59,245 nt of DNA from an uncultured Lachnospiraceae bacterium (GTDB lineage Bacteria > Bacillota > Clostridia > Lachnospirales > Lachnospiraceae): contig CANQEL010000014.1 of assembly GCA_947594855.1 (NCBI GenBank), positions 1 through 59,245 on the forward strand, written 5' to 3'. Positions 1 to 6,321 of this stretch are shown here, in pieces; within the stretch, counting starts at the first letter, position 1; each line of letters starts with the position of its first letter. The translations under genes were made by a program, and so were the position numbers. Under the pieces are notes generated by a model, which saw only the letters and a list, made by a program, of their open reading frames with translations, made no database searches and was not told where the DNA came from.

Positions 1-31
1 GTTTCGCCATGTACGTACGTACCGGAGGAAT

Positions 32-60
32 GGCAGGACTGAATCCTGCCTTTCATTTTC
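32..60 (+). terminator. Hairpin with short T-rich tail
   Basis: A perfect 7-bp stem (GGCAGGA at 32-38, TCCTGCC at 44-50) with a 5-nt loop is followed by TTTCATTTTC. It fits a factor-independent terminator for a gene left of the window, but the T tract is interrupted, so the call is moderate. Confidence 0.4.
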
Positions 61-441
61 TGTATGTATGTACGCAGCGTTTTGCCTGTTTTTCTTTTTA
101 TAGGAATAATCGACGGCCAAAACTGACCTGTTTTCGGGCATTGAAAATCAAAGGTAATGGAAACAGCAAAGTTTTTGACCGTAGGACGAAACCATTTCAC
201 TAAATCGTGCTTCTCCAAACCATGCACCCAGTTCATGAAACAGTAGGTGTTTTCACTGTTCCAGACCAAACCGCACGGAACAGTGAAGTGGGATATATGC
301 CTATATGGACAGAGTATCGCACCAACGAAATTAAAACGATTTTGGAGAAAGCGGATTTTTCACTGTTCGGTGCATCTGCTCCATTTTGGGGAGTAGCCAT
401 TGCACCGAACTACAAATCAAAATTATGGAGGAATTTTCAAT
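51..441. other. Gene-free, palindrome-rich leader upstream of the first mobile-element gene
   Basis: No convincing gene is present; the short ORFs here lack good ribosome binding sites and look translated by chance. The stretch contains a perfect 11-bp inverted repeat (252-262 with 277-287, TTCACTGTTCC and its complement). A second, 10-bp pair (365-374 with 401-410, GTTCGGTGCA and its complement) encloses a further imperfect hairpin. The word CACTGTTC occurs at the first arm and again at 361-368. Such structure suits an operator or origin region of the mobile element; the function is unknown. Confidence 0.5.
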
Positions 442-657
442 ATGAATGTACGCAATGAAATCAAGGCACAGATCATCCGTGTCGGAATGACTATGCAGGA
501 AGTGGTTGATCTGCTCTCGGACGAATACGGTTGGAGCGACAGCGTTTCCAACCTGTCCGCAAAATTGCAGCGGGAAAGCATCCGATACAAGGAAGTATTG
601 GAGCTTGCCGATGTGCTTGGCTACGACATCGTATGGCAGAAAAGACGGGAGAAGTGA
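442..657 (+). CDS. Small HTH-like protein of the mobile element
   Basis: A 71-residue protein starting at ATG 442, chosen because GGAGG at 427-431 sits 10 nt upstream; an earlier in-frame ATG at 400 has no such site. The sequence is short and mostly helical. It has a pattern (MTMQEVVDLLSDEYG, then SVSNLSAKLQRESIRYKE) resembling the helix-turn-helix of small XRE-like regulators, with a turn and a putative recognition helix at about residues 28-50. Proteins of this kind are common just ahead of relaxase genes in Clostridial mobilizable elements, where they are presumed transcriptional or accessory DNA-binding factors. It is followed by the oriT region and the relaxase. The role is inferred. Confidence 0.6.
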   Translation: MNVRNEIKAQIIRVGMTMQEVVDLLSDEYGWSDSVSNLSAKLQRESIRYKEVLELADVLGYDIVWQKRREK

Positions 658-1006
658 TGCCCCGGCAACAGCCCCTCGCATCTCCCGTCCCCATAGGTGC
701 ACCGCAGTGCTGCCTATGGACAGGCAGTGAAAGATACGGTTTTCGCTGCCGCCGTCTGCAAGAAATGTTCCGCAGAACAGCTTCATGCAGACGGGCTGAC
801 CATGGGAAAAGGCGCAGACATTTTCGCCTTGGTCAGCAGAGGTCGCCGCAGCGACCGCATACCCCCTCCGGAGGAGCCCTCGGAGAGCCCACGGCACTTT
901 GCAGCCAGTATGGATGAAAGTGTAATAGTGGGTTATTACACTTTGAAAAAGTGCCTCTCCGCAGCTCCCCGCTGTCTGCAAATCCCAAAGAAAGGACAAA
1001 AAATCT
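658..1006. other. Non-coding oriT region between the small HTH gene and the relaxase
   Basis: About 350 bases without a convincing gene. Three overlapping plus-frame ORFs exist but none has a ribosome binding site and codon usage is irregular. The stretch contains a GC-rich hairpin (GGTCGC at 841-846 with GCGACC at 851-856) and the nick-site palindrome at 917-944. It is interpreted as the origin of transfer plus relaxase leader. Confidence 0.5.
917..944 (+). other. Origin of transfer (oriT), pMV158/MOBV type
   Basis: A perfect 11-bp inverted repeat (AAAGTGTAATA at 917-927, TATTACACTTT at 934-944) surrounds GTGGGT. The core TAGTGGG/TTA closely matches the pMV158-family nick site TAGTGTG/TTA, which predicts cleavage between 932 and 933. 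It lies 62 nt upstream of a MobV relaxase gene, the expected arrangement for this family. The match to the family consensus is from memory of the pMV158 oriT; nicking itself is inferred. Confidence 0.75.
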
Positions 1007-2296
1007 ATGGCAAGAAATGATGGAATTGACCGTACCTTAGCCAGAAATCAGGACTTGGAAACCCCGGACGATGTGGCAAAAACACAGGAACACAATGAGC
1101 GTGAAAAAGGCCGTTATTCCAATGTGGACATCGTGCCGGAACGTACTCCGCTGAACGTCCATTTCAAGGCACCCACGGACGATTATGTAAAAATGTTTGA
1201 GCAGATGGAACAGGACGGCGTGATCTCCACTAGAGGTCTGAAAGAGGATGCCGTTAAATATGGCGAGCTGGTATTCGATGTGAACTCCGCTTACTTCTAC
1301 AACCACGGCGGCTATGAATTTGCAAAACAGTTTTATGCCGATGCTTATAAAGCTGCCGTGAAGATCGTGGGCGGTGAACAGTATATCCTTTCCGCTGTGA
1401 TGCACGCCGATGAACGCAACCGGGCAATGTCCGAAGCTCTGGGCGAGGATGTGTACCACTACCACCTTCATGTGGTTTATATCCCGGTGGTGGAAAAGCA
1501 AATCCTGTGGTCGAAGCGGTGCAAGGATGAATCCCTCCGGGGAACCGTCAAGGAGGTCATCACACAGGTCAGCCGCAGTAAGAAATGGGAGTCCAAGCCG
1601 GTGCTTGACGAAAACGGAAATCCCATGTTGAACGCAAAAGGGAAAAAGATTTTGAAGTCGTCCTACAGTGTGTTGCAGGATGACTTTTTTCAGTTCATGC
1701 GAGCTGCCGGATATACCGATGTGGAGCGTGGAGAGCGTGGCAGCACCGAGGAACATCTGACGGTGACACAGTTTAAGGTGCAGGCGGAACAGCAGCGTTT
1801 GGAAGCTGTGACAGGACAGGTGGCACAGGCAGAACAGAGTTTGGAGGATGCTAAAGCTGCTACGGAAAAGCAGAAAAAGAAACTGGAAGCTCTGCAAAAG
1901 GAAACCAAGGCAGCAAAGGCCATTGCACTTACGGTGCAGGACATCGAAGCAATGGGCAAGAAAAGCTCCATTACCGGAAATGTCTCGCTCACACCGGATC
2001 AGTGCGATACGCTCAAACGCTATGCGGTCAACGGCATTATTACCAATGCTGACAACAAGCGTTTGAAAGAGAAACTGGCTTCTGCTGAAAAGTCCGCATC
2101 GATCTGGAAACAGCGGTATGAAGCTGTAAACGAAAAATATATGGAACTTAAACAGAAAGCCCAACCCTTTCTGGATGCACTGGAAATCGCATCTGAGAGG
2201 GTTCGGGCTTTTCTTAATGCCATCCTCGCCAGAGGAAAGGAAACTCAGGAACACAAAGCACCTGCCCGTAAGCGTGGACAGGACATGGAAATTTGA
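1007..2296 (+). CDS. MobV (Pre/Mob family) relaxase
   Basis: A 429-residue mobilization protein that would nick and covalently hold the oriT strand just upstream. The N-terminal half is the Mob_Pre domain. The motif HADE (133-136) followed by HYHLH (151-155) is the family's acidic/histidine metal-binding motif, normally written HxDExxPHxH; here the spacing is stretched by a dozen residues. The C-terminal half (about 250-390) is coiled coil, as in other Mob/Pre proteins that dimerise. The start at ATG 1007 has an AAAGGA site 10 nt upstream. Downstream genes follow closely, suggesting one transcript. Length is usual for the family. Family assignment is firm; the catalytic residue was not singled out. 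Confidence 0.88.
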   Translation: MARNDGIDRTLARNQDLETPDDVAKTQEHNEREKGRYSNVDIVPERTPLNVHFKAPTDDYVKMFEQMEQDGVISTRGLKEDAVKYGELVFDVNSAYFYNHGGYEFAKQFYADAYKAAVKIVGGEQYILSAVMHADERNRAMSEALGEDVYHYHLHVVYIPVVEKQILWSKRCKDESLRGTVKEVITQVSRSKKWESKPVLDENGNPMLNAKGKKILKSSYSVLQDDFFQFMRAAGYTDVERGERGSTEEHLTVTQFKVQAEQQRLEAVTGQVAQAEQSLEDAKAATEKQKKKLEALQKETKAAKAIALTVQDIEAMGKKSSITGNVSLTPDQCDTLKRYAVNGIITNADNKRLKEKLASAEKSASIWKQRYEAVNEKYMELKQKAQPFLDALEIASERVRAFLNAILARGKETQEHKAPARKRGQDMEI

Positions 2297-2312
2297 TGGA
2301 GGTAACTGCCTA

Positions 2313-2498
2313 TTGAAGAAATATTATGAGGATGCAAAATATAATGCGGCATTTGTCCGCTGTGTGGATGTTATGAGCCAGATGCTCCAGAAATATGGAC
2401 ATCAGGTTTTGGACAAATTGGAACAGGATGCCCAACAGAAAGTGGAGCATTCCGAGGAAAGAAATCAAGCGCAGCCTTTGACGAATAAGGCTGCGTAA
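2313..2498 (+). CDS. Small conserved accessory protein of the mobile element
   Basis: A 61-residue, charged, helical protein. The chosen start is TTG 2313, because GGAGG at 2298-2302 lies 10 nt upstream and the upstream part of the open frame lies inside the relaxase gene in another frame. The core is a single amphipathic helical stretch with a glutamine- and glutamate-rich tail. Small proteins of similar size often sit between relaxase and recombinase in these elements. No function can be assigned. A 9-bp hairpin (2470-2478 with 2487-2495) covers its last codons but has no T tract. Confidence 0.55.
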   Translation: MKKYYEDAKYNAAFVRCVDVMSQMLQKYGHQVLDKLEQDAQQKVEHSEERNQAQPLTNKAA

Positions 2499-2510
2499 AA
2501 ATTCACAATT

Positions 2511-2561
2511 TACACGTTGCGTATTCGGCGTAGCTATGCTATAATGATTACGCAACGTGTA
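2511..2561 (+). promoter_or_regulatory. Promoter framed by a 13-bp perfect inverted repeat
   Basis: A sigma-A-type promoter is visible: -35 TTGCGT (2517-2522), a 17-nt spacer and -10 TATAAT (2540-2545). A perfect inverted repeat, TACACGTTGCGTA at 2511-2523 and TACGCAACGTGTA at 2549-2561, covers the -35 on one side and the expected transcription start on the other. This geometry suggests repression by a dimeric or looped DNA-binding protein, most simply the XRE-type protein encoded next. Promoter confidence is high; the regulator is inferred. Confidence 0.75.
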
Positions 2562-2588
2562 TTTTTGTTTTTTATGGAGAAAAGACAG

Positions 2589-2819
2589 ATGGATTGTAAG
2601 AACAGAATTATCAAGTTGCGGGAAAGTACAGGACTGAACCGGAAAGATTTTTGCAAGCTCGTCCATATCCCTTACCGGACTATGACCGAGTGGGAATTGG
2701 ATAACCGCCATGCACCGGATTATGTGCTGTGGCTTTTGGAATATTATATCCGCAACGAGGGACTTATGGTAAAAGAAATGAACGAAGGAGGTGGCGATTC
2801 TGAAAAAGAAACAACTTAA
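2589..2819 (+). CDS. XRE-type helix-turn-helix regulator of the mobile element
   Basis: A 76-residue protein with an XRE-like helix-turn-helix at about residues 5-45 (IIKLRESTGLNRKDFCKLV, then a turn, then YRTMTEWELDNR). The start at ATG 2589 is preferred because GGAGA (2576-2580) lies 8 nt upstream; ATG 2574 is in frame but has no site of its own. The gene follows a strong promoter whose inverted repeats would suit autoregulation. Its 3' end overlaps the recombinase reading frame by about 29 nt, indicating translational coupling. A role in timing excision or integration is plausible from position but not shown by the sequence. Confidence 0.75.
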   Translation: MDCKNRIIKLRESTGLNRKDFCKLVHIPYRTMTEWELDNRHAPDYVLWLLEYYIRNEGLMVKEMNEGGGDSEKETT

Positions 2820-4497
2820 ATGCTATCTTTATACAAGAGTGTCCACCTCTATGCAGGTTGACGGATACAGCTTGGATGCCCAGCGTGACAAGCTGAGAAA
2901 GTATGCGGCATACGAAGATATGGTTATTGCCGGGGAGTATTCTGACGAGGGATTTTCTGGAAAGAACATCCAAGGACGGCAGGACTTTCAACGGATGCTG
3001 AATGACATTCAGGACTGCAAAGACGGCGTATCTTATGTGCTGGTCTTTAAGCTCTCCCGATTTGGCAGAAATGCGGCGGACGTTCTGAACTCTTTGCAGC
3101 TCATGCAGGATTTCGGTGTCAATCTGATCTGCGTGGAGGATGGCATTGATAGTTCCAAGGATGCCGGAAAGCTGATGATTTCTGTGCTGTCTGCGGTGGC
3201 AGAAATCGAGCGTGAGAATATCCGAACTCAGACCATGGCAGGACGGGAGCAAAAGGCTCGTGAGGGCAAGTGGAATGGTGGTTTTGCCCCTTATGGCTAT
3301 AGTCTGGAAAACGGTGATCTTGTCATTGCAGAGGATGAAGTGGAAGTAATCCGTGTCATTTATGACCGCTACATTCACACCAACGAGGGCGTTGCCGGAG
3401 TTGCAAAATATTTGAATCGTAATGGCTTTGTCAAGAAGCTACGGCAGAACAATACTATTCCCGGATTTTCAAGGAGCTTCGTGCAGGATGTACTGGACAA
3501 TCCTGTTTACATGGGTAAGATAGCCTATGGCAGACGCAGGACGGAAAAGAAACAGGGTACAAGAAACGAGATGCACGTGGTTGAGCAGTCAGAGTTCCCT
3601 ATTTATGACGGGCAGCACGAAGCCATCATTTCCGAAGAAGATTGGTATCTGGCACAGGAAAAGCGCAAGATCAATTCCTTTAAGCGGGAAAAGGTCAATA
3701 ATCCAGATCACGCACATATCCTGTCCGGTATTCTGAAATGTCCATGCTGCGGAAAGAGTATGTATGGCAATATCGCCAAGGCTCACAGCAAGGACAAGAA
3801 AACAAGATATTATTACTACTGTAAAAACACAGTAACACCAACCGGGCATGAGTGCAGCTTCCGACTGAATATCGAGCAGACGGAAATCAATAAGTTTGTG
3901 GCAAAGATTATATCCGCTATGGTCAACAATCCTCGGTTTGTAGAAGCGATTCAGGCGAAAATCGGCTCGGCAGTTGATACAGAGGATATGGAAAAGCAGA
4001 TCGCCGTTCTGCAAGGTCAGTTAAAGCAAGCCTTTGGAACGAAAAGCCGCTTGGAGCGTCAGATGGACACCTTGGACATCAACGATGCCCACTATGACAG
4101 AAAGATTTTGGACTTGCAGCGCCGCTATGATGAGCAGTATGATACCATAGAGGATATCGAAGTTCAGATTGGCGAATTGCAAAGCCAAATCCGCAGCATT
4201 CAGCAGGAGAAAATCTCCGGCGACAATATCTATCGGCTCTTACTGGCATTTGATGAAGTCTACCATTCCGCAACGGAAGCGGAACAGAAAGAGTTTATGA
4301 AAGCCTTTATCGAGCGAATTGAAATGTTCCCGGAGAAAAGGAAAGACGGAAGCTGGATAAAGAAGATCGTATTCAATTTCCCTGTGCCTGTTGATGGCGA
4401 GGAAGTGAAAGACCTTCCCTTGGAAACTGAAACAACCGTCGAGACGGTATGTCTATTATCCAACACAATGTCAAGCAGCATATTGAAGTCGAATTGA
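2791..4497 (+). CDS. Large serine recombinase (site-specific integrase/excisionase)
   Basis: A 568-residue large serine recombinase. The resolvase-type catalytic domain occupies about residues 10-150, with nucleophile Ser18 in YTRVSTSMQ and the arginine-rich LSRFGRNAADV at 88-98. The recombinase domain covers about 165-290, a zinc ribbon has Cys317/Cys320 and Cys344/Cys355, and a long coiled coil runs from about 385 to 470. All key residues are present, so it should be active in integrating and excising the element. The listed start is GTG 2791, but AAGGAGG (2785-2791) overlaps it, so translation may instead begin at ATT 2797 or CTG 2800. The last residues, VETVCLLS plus a short tail, may be encoded by the attachment site. 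Confidence 0.92.
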   Translation: MAILKKKQLKCYLYTRVSTSMQVDGYSLDAQRDKLRKYAAYEDMVIAGEYSDEGFSGKNIQGRQDFQRMLNDIQDCKDGVSYVLVFKLSRFGRNAADVLNSLQLMQDFGVNLICVEDGIDSSKDAGKLMISVLSAVAEIERENIRTQTMAGREQKAREGKWNGGFAPYGYSLENGDLVIAEDEVEVIRVIYDRYIHTNEGVAGVAKYLNRNGFVKKLRQNNTIPGFSRSFVQDVLDNPVYMGKIAYGRRRTEKKQGTRNEMHVVEQSEFPIYDGQHEAIISEEDWYLAQEKRKINSFKREKVNNPDHAHILSGILKCPCCGKSMYGNIAKAHSKDKKTRYYYYCKNTVTPTGHECSFRLNIEQTEINKFVAKIISAMVNNPRFVEAIQAKIGSAVDTEDMEKQIAVLQGQLKQAFGTKSRLERQMDTLDINDAHYDRKILDLQRRYDEQYDTIEDIEVQIGELQSQIRSIQQEKISGDNIYRLLLAFDEVYHSATEAEQKEFMKAFIERIEMFPEKRKDGSWIKKIVFNFPVPVDGEEVKDLPLETETTVETVCLLSNTMSSSILKSN

Positions 4498-4504
4498 CGA
4501 TGGA
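4437..4504. other. Possible chimeric attachment site at the recombinase 3' end
   Basis: In the recombinase frame this stretch encodes VETVCLLS. In the next frame, immediately after, it encodes a peptide containing KQHIEVELTMD before a stop at about 4509. Both resemble C-terminal pieces of RumA/RlmD-type 23S rRNA uracil methyltransferases, whose gene 3' end is a known integration target of serine-recombinase elements in Firmicutes. It is read as an att half-site plus a remnant of a target gene, in mismatched frames. This is inference from remembered family sequence, with no second copy in the window. Confidence 0.35.
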
Positions 4505-4671
4505 TTTGTAAGCAGGGAGCCAATCCATATGGGTTGGTCATGTGATCGGGAATACTGCGCAACGACCTCTGACGGTACCAAACAAGAAGAATTTTAAAAG
4601 AAAAAGAAGCTCAGAAAAACTATCTTCATAACGTTTTGTGCCTGAGCGAAGCGAAGGGAATGGATATAAAG

Positions 4672-5352
4672 ATGAAAATACAATTAAGCGACAATCTAAT
4701 AAAACATTACTTGCAAAATGTTTACTTTATTAACGGGCATAGTTATGCGGGCAAATCCACAATGGTCAAGATGTTAGCTGAACGATATGATATGATTCAT
4801 TGCGGTGAAAACTACCATGATGTATTTCCTCGAAATAAACTTTCCCGTTGGAAACAACCAGGACTATGCTATTTTGATACCATGAGTGGTTGGCAGGAAT
4901 GGTTAAATATGACCCCGGAAGAACATTGGAACTGGACTAGTCAAGTCTCCAATGAATGTGTAGAAATTGAGATTTTAGAGTTGATAAAACTGGCAGCCTC
5001 CGGAAAGAAAGTTGTAGTTGACACCAACATTCCTCCCGATGTATTGCGTGAGATCTCGTCCTATAATCGTGTTGCTATTCTCCTCTGTGATCCACCGGAT
5101 ATATGTGCCACCCGATTCTTTGATCGAGATGACCCCGACAAAAAATTTATGATGGATCAGATCAAAAAGTGCACCAATCCCGAAGCTACACTGGAAAATT
5201 TCAATTCATGGGCATTGTACCATCCTCCGGTCGAGATCGACTGGGAACATACCGGATTTTTCACCTATACTCGCTCTGATTTTGATACAGACACACGAGA
5301 AGAAATGCTGTCTGTTTTGGCAAAACACTTTGGCTTGGAAGAAGAAAAATAA
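4672..5352 (+). CDS. P-loop NTPase/kinase-like protein, cargo of the mobile element
   Basis: A 226-residue protein with a clear Walker A motif, GHSYAGKST at residues 22-30, followed by a kinase-like fold: a conserved VVVDTN strand (Walker B-like) and a late R-F-F-D-R-D-D lid region. The overall layout resembles the nucleoside/shikimate-kinase-like P-loop enzymes, a group that also includes chloramphenicol phosphotransferase and zeta toxins; no specific substrate is recognisable. The start is uncertain: ATG 4672 gives a typical N-terminus, while ATG 4660 or 4636 are also in frame. It lies between the recombinase and a cut chromosomal gene, so it is probably cargo or a neighbouring insertion. 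A resistance or detoxifying phosphotransferase role is speculative. Confidence 0.6.
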   Translation: MKIQLSDNLIKHYLQNVYFINGHSYAGKSTMVKMLAERYDMIHCGENYHDVFPRNKLSRWKQPGLCYFDTMSGWQEWLNMTPEEHWNWTSQVSNECVEIEILELIKLAASGKKVVVDTNIPPDVLREISSYNRVAILLCDPPDICATRFFDRDDPDKKFMMDQIKKCTNPEATLENFNSWALYHPPVEIDWEHTGFFTYTRSDFDTDTREEMLSVLAKHFGLEEEK

Positions 5353-5591
5353 ATGCCCTCGTCACAGTTTGTGTACTCATCCGGGGAACCATCCGCAAAA
5401 CCATAGCCTATCATTCCGGACGACTGACTGACCGCATCATCGCCCTCATCCTTAAATTGATTTGCCAGTCCTTCACTTTTTTGCTCTGGTTCTTTATCCT
5501 CAGTTTTTCCCATACAACTGGCAAGCGTACACAATATAAAACTTACGGCTAAAAATAATGAACAACATCTGATACATCGAACAATAAACAT
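5265..5591 (-). pseudogene. 5' fragment of a lipoprotein gene, truncated at the element junction
   Basis: Reading leftwards from ATG 5591 (GGGAGGAG 10 nt upstream) there is a convincing lipoprotein N-terminus: basic start, hydrophobic core and lipobox LASC at about residue 26, then a charged, low-complexity mature region. From about 5352 leftwards the frame continues antisense inside the kinase gene, giving serine/lysine-rich sequence without family character. The most economical reading is that an original, longer lipoprotein gene was cut by the incoming DNA at about 5353-5370. Roughly 75-80 native residues remain. What the full protein did cannot be told. Confidence 0.6.
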
Positions 5592-5640
5592 TTGAACTGC
5601 TCTCCTCCCTTATTTTTCTTTACTTTTTTAGAACTTTACC

Positions 5641-5662
5641 ATATAATTGTAATATAATTGTA
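5641..5662. repeat. Tandem 11-bp direct repeat in a promoter region
   Basis: ATATAATTGTA occurs twice head to tail (5641-5651 and 5652-5662), upstream of the DUF1836 gene and of the divergent lipoprotein fragment. Each copy contains a TATAAT-like -10 hexamer. It may be overlapping promoter elements or a regulator site. Confidence 0.4.
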
Positions 5663-5706
5663 AATATCTTTATGCCCAAATATTGTTTATGAAAAGAGGA
5701 ATTAAC

Positions 5707-6321
5707 GTGTCTGATAAAACGGATAAAGACAATGACCTTAGAAAGGTACTGGCTTCGATTTCAAAGCTGAATTATATTAATCCTGACGCCATTCCGGATA
5801 TACCTCTGTATATGGACCAGGTTACTACTTTTATGGAGGAACAGCTTTCCTCATATAAACGGTTTGAGGATGACAAGACCCTTACCAAAACGATGATAAA
5901 TAATTATGCAAAAAATAACCTCATTCCGCCGCCCGAAAAAAAGAAGTACAGCAAAAAGCACATGCTTCTTTTAATTTTCATATATTACTTTAAAAATTTC
6001 CTTTCAATCAGTGATATACAGGAGATTTTTAAGCCTGTGTCCGAAAGATTTTTTGATACCGATTCGGATATAGACCTTGAATATATATATAAATACATTT
6101 TTGACCTCGAATTTGACGGCATGGAAATCCTCATGCGGGATGTTTCCAAAAAATATAACCTTGCAAAAGAAGCATTTCCGAAAATGCAAAATGATGAAGA
6201 CAACGATATACTGTCCACGTTTGCATTTATATGTATGCTTGGATTTGACGTATATGTAAAGAAGCTTATGATAGAAACCTTAATTGATTCAAAACATGAA
6301 AATAAGGAGGATAAACAATGA
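5707..6321 (+). CDS. DUF1836 domain protein, putative MerR/HTH-like regulator
   Basis: A 204-residue protein starting at GTG 5707, chosen for AGAGGA six nt upstream; an in-frame ATG at 5683 lacks a site. The middle (about 60-150) matches DUF1836: a helix-turn-helix-like stretch TKTMINNYAKNNLIPPPEKKKYSKKH (residue 59 on), then an aromatic helix ending IYYFKNFLSISDIQ. Such proteins are cytoplasmic and are thought to be DNA-binding regulators in Clostridia, though no target is established. The stop codon overlaps the ATG of the next gene (ATGATG), so the two are translationally coupled; it may regulate that secreted esterase or respond to the same signal. Confidence 0.75.
   Translation: MSDKTDKDNDLRKVLASISKLNYINPDAIPDIPLYMDQVTTFMEEQLSSYKRFEDDKTLTKTMINNYAKNNLIPPPEKKKYSKKHMLLLIFIYYFKNFLSISDIQEIFKPVSERFFDTDSDIDLEYIYKYIFDLEFDGMEILMRDVSKKYNLAKEAFPKMQNDEDNDILSTFAFICMLGFDVYVKKLMIETLIDSKHENKEDKQ

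Larger units (their letters stand above)
1..5352. mobile_element. Right part of an integrative mobilizable element (MobV relaxase plus large serine recombinase)
   Basis: The segment carries, in one orientation, a small HTH-like gene, an oriT-like palindrome, a MobV-type relaxase, a small accessory protein, an XRE-type regulator and a large serine recombinase, the typical content of a Firmicute integrative mobilizable element. Its DNA is visibly more GC-rich than the chromosome to the right. The left end lies outside the window. The right end is either just after the recombinase (about 4500) or just after the cargo kinase (about 5352), where a lipoprotein gene is cut. No conjugation (type IV secretion) genes are present, so transfer would need a helper element. 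The right boundary is inference. Confidence 0.7.

Noticed and set aside
331-999. 222-residue minus-strand frame across the oriT region
   Set aside because: No site for initiation, cysteine- and low-complexity-rich sequence, and it crosses a palindrome and the small HTH gene.
531-1020. Overlapping plus-strand frames of 107 and 128 residues in the oriT region
   Set aside because: No ribosome binding sites, no domain character, and they run through the transfer-origin hairpins.
1037-2254. Long open frame on the minus strand across the relaxase gene
   Set aside because: It is the mirror frame of a high-GC-third-position coding gene; no ribosome binding site or recognisable family, and the relaxase frame is conserved in motifs.
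2470-2495. Hairpin at the end of the 61-residue gene considered a terminator
   Set aside because: The 9-bp stem is perfect but neither strand has a T tract after it.
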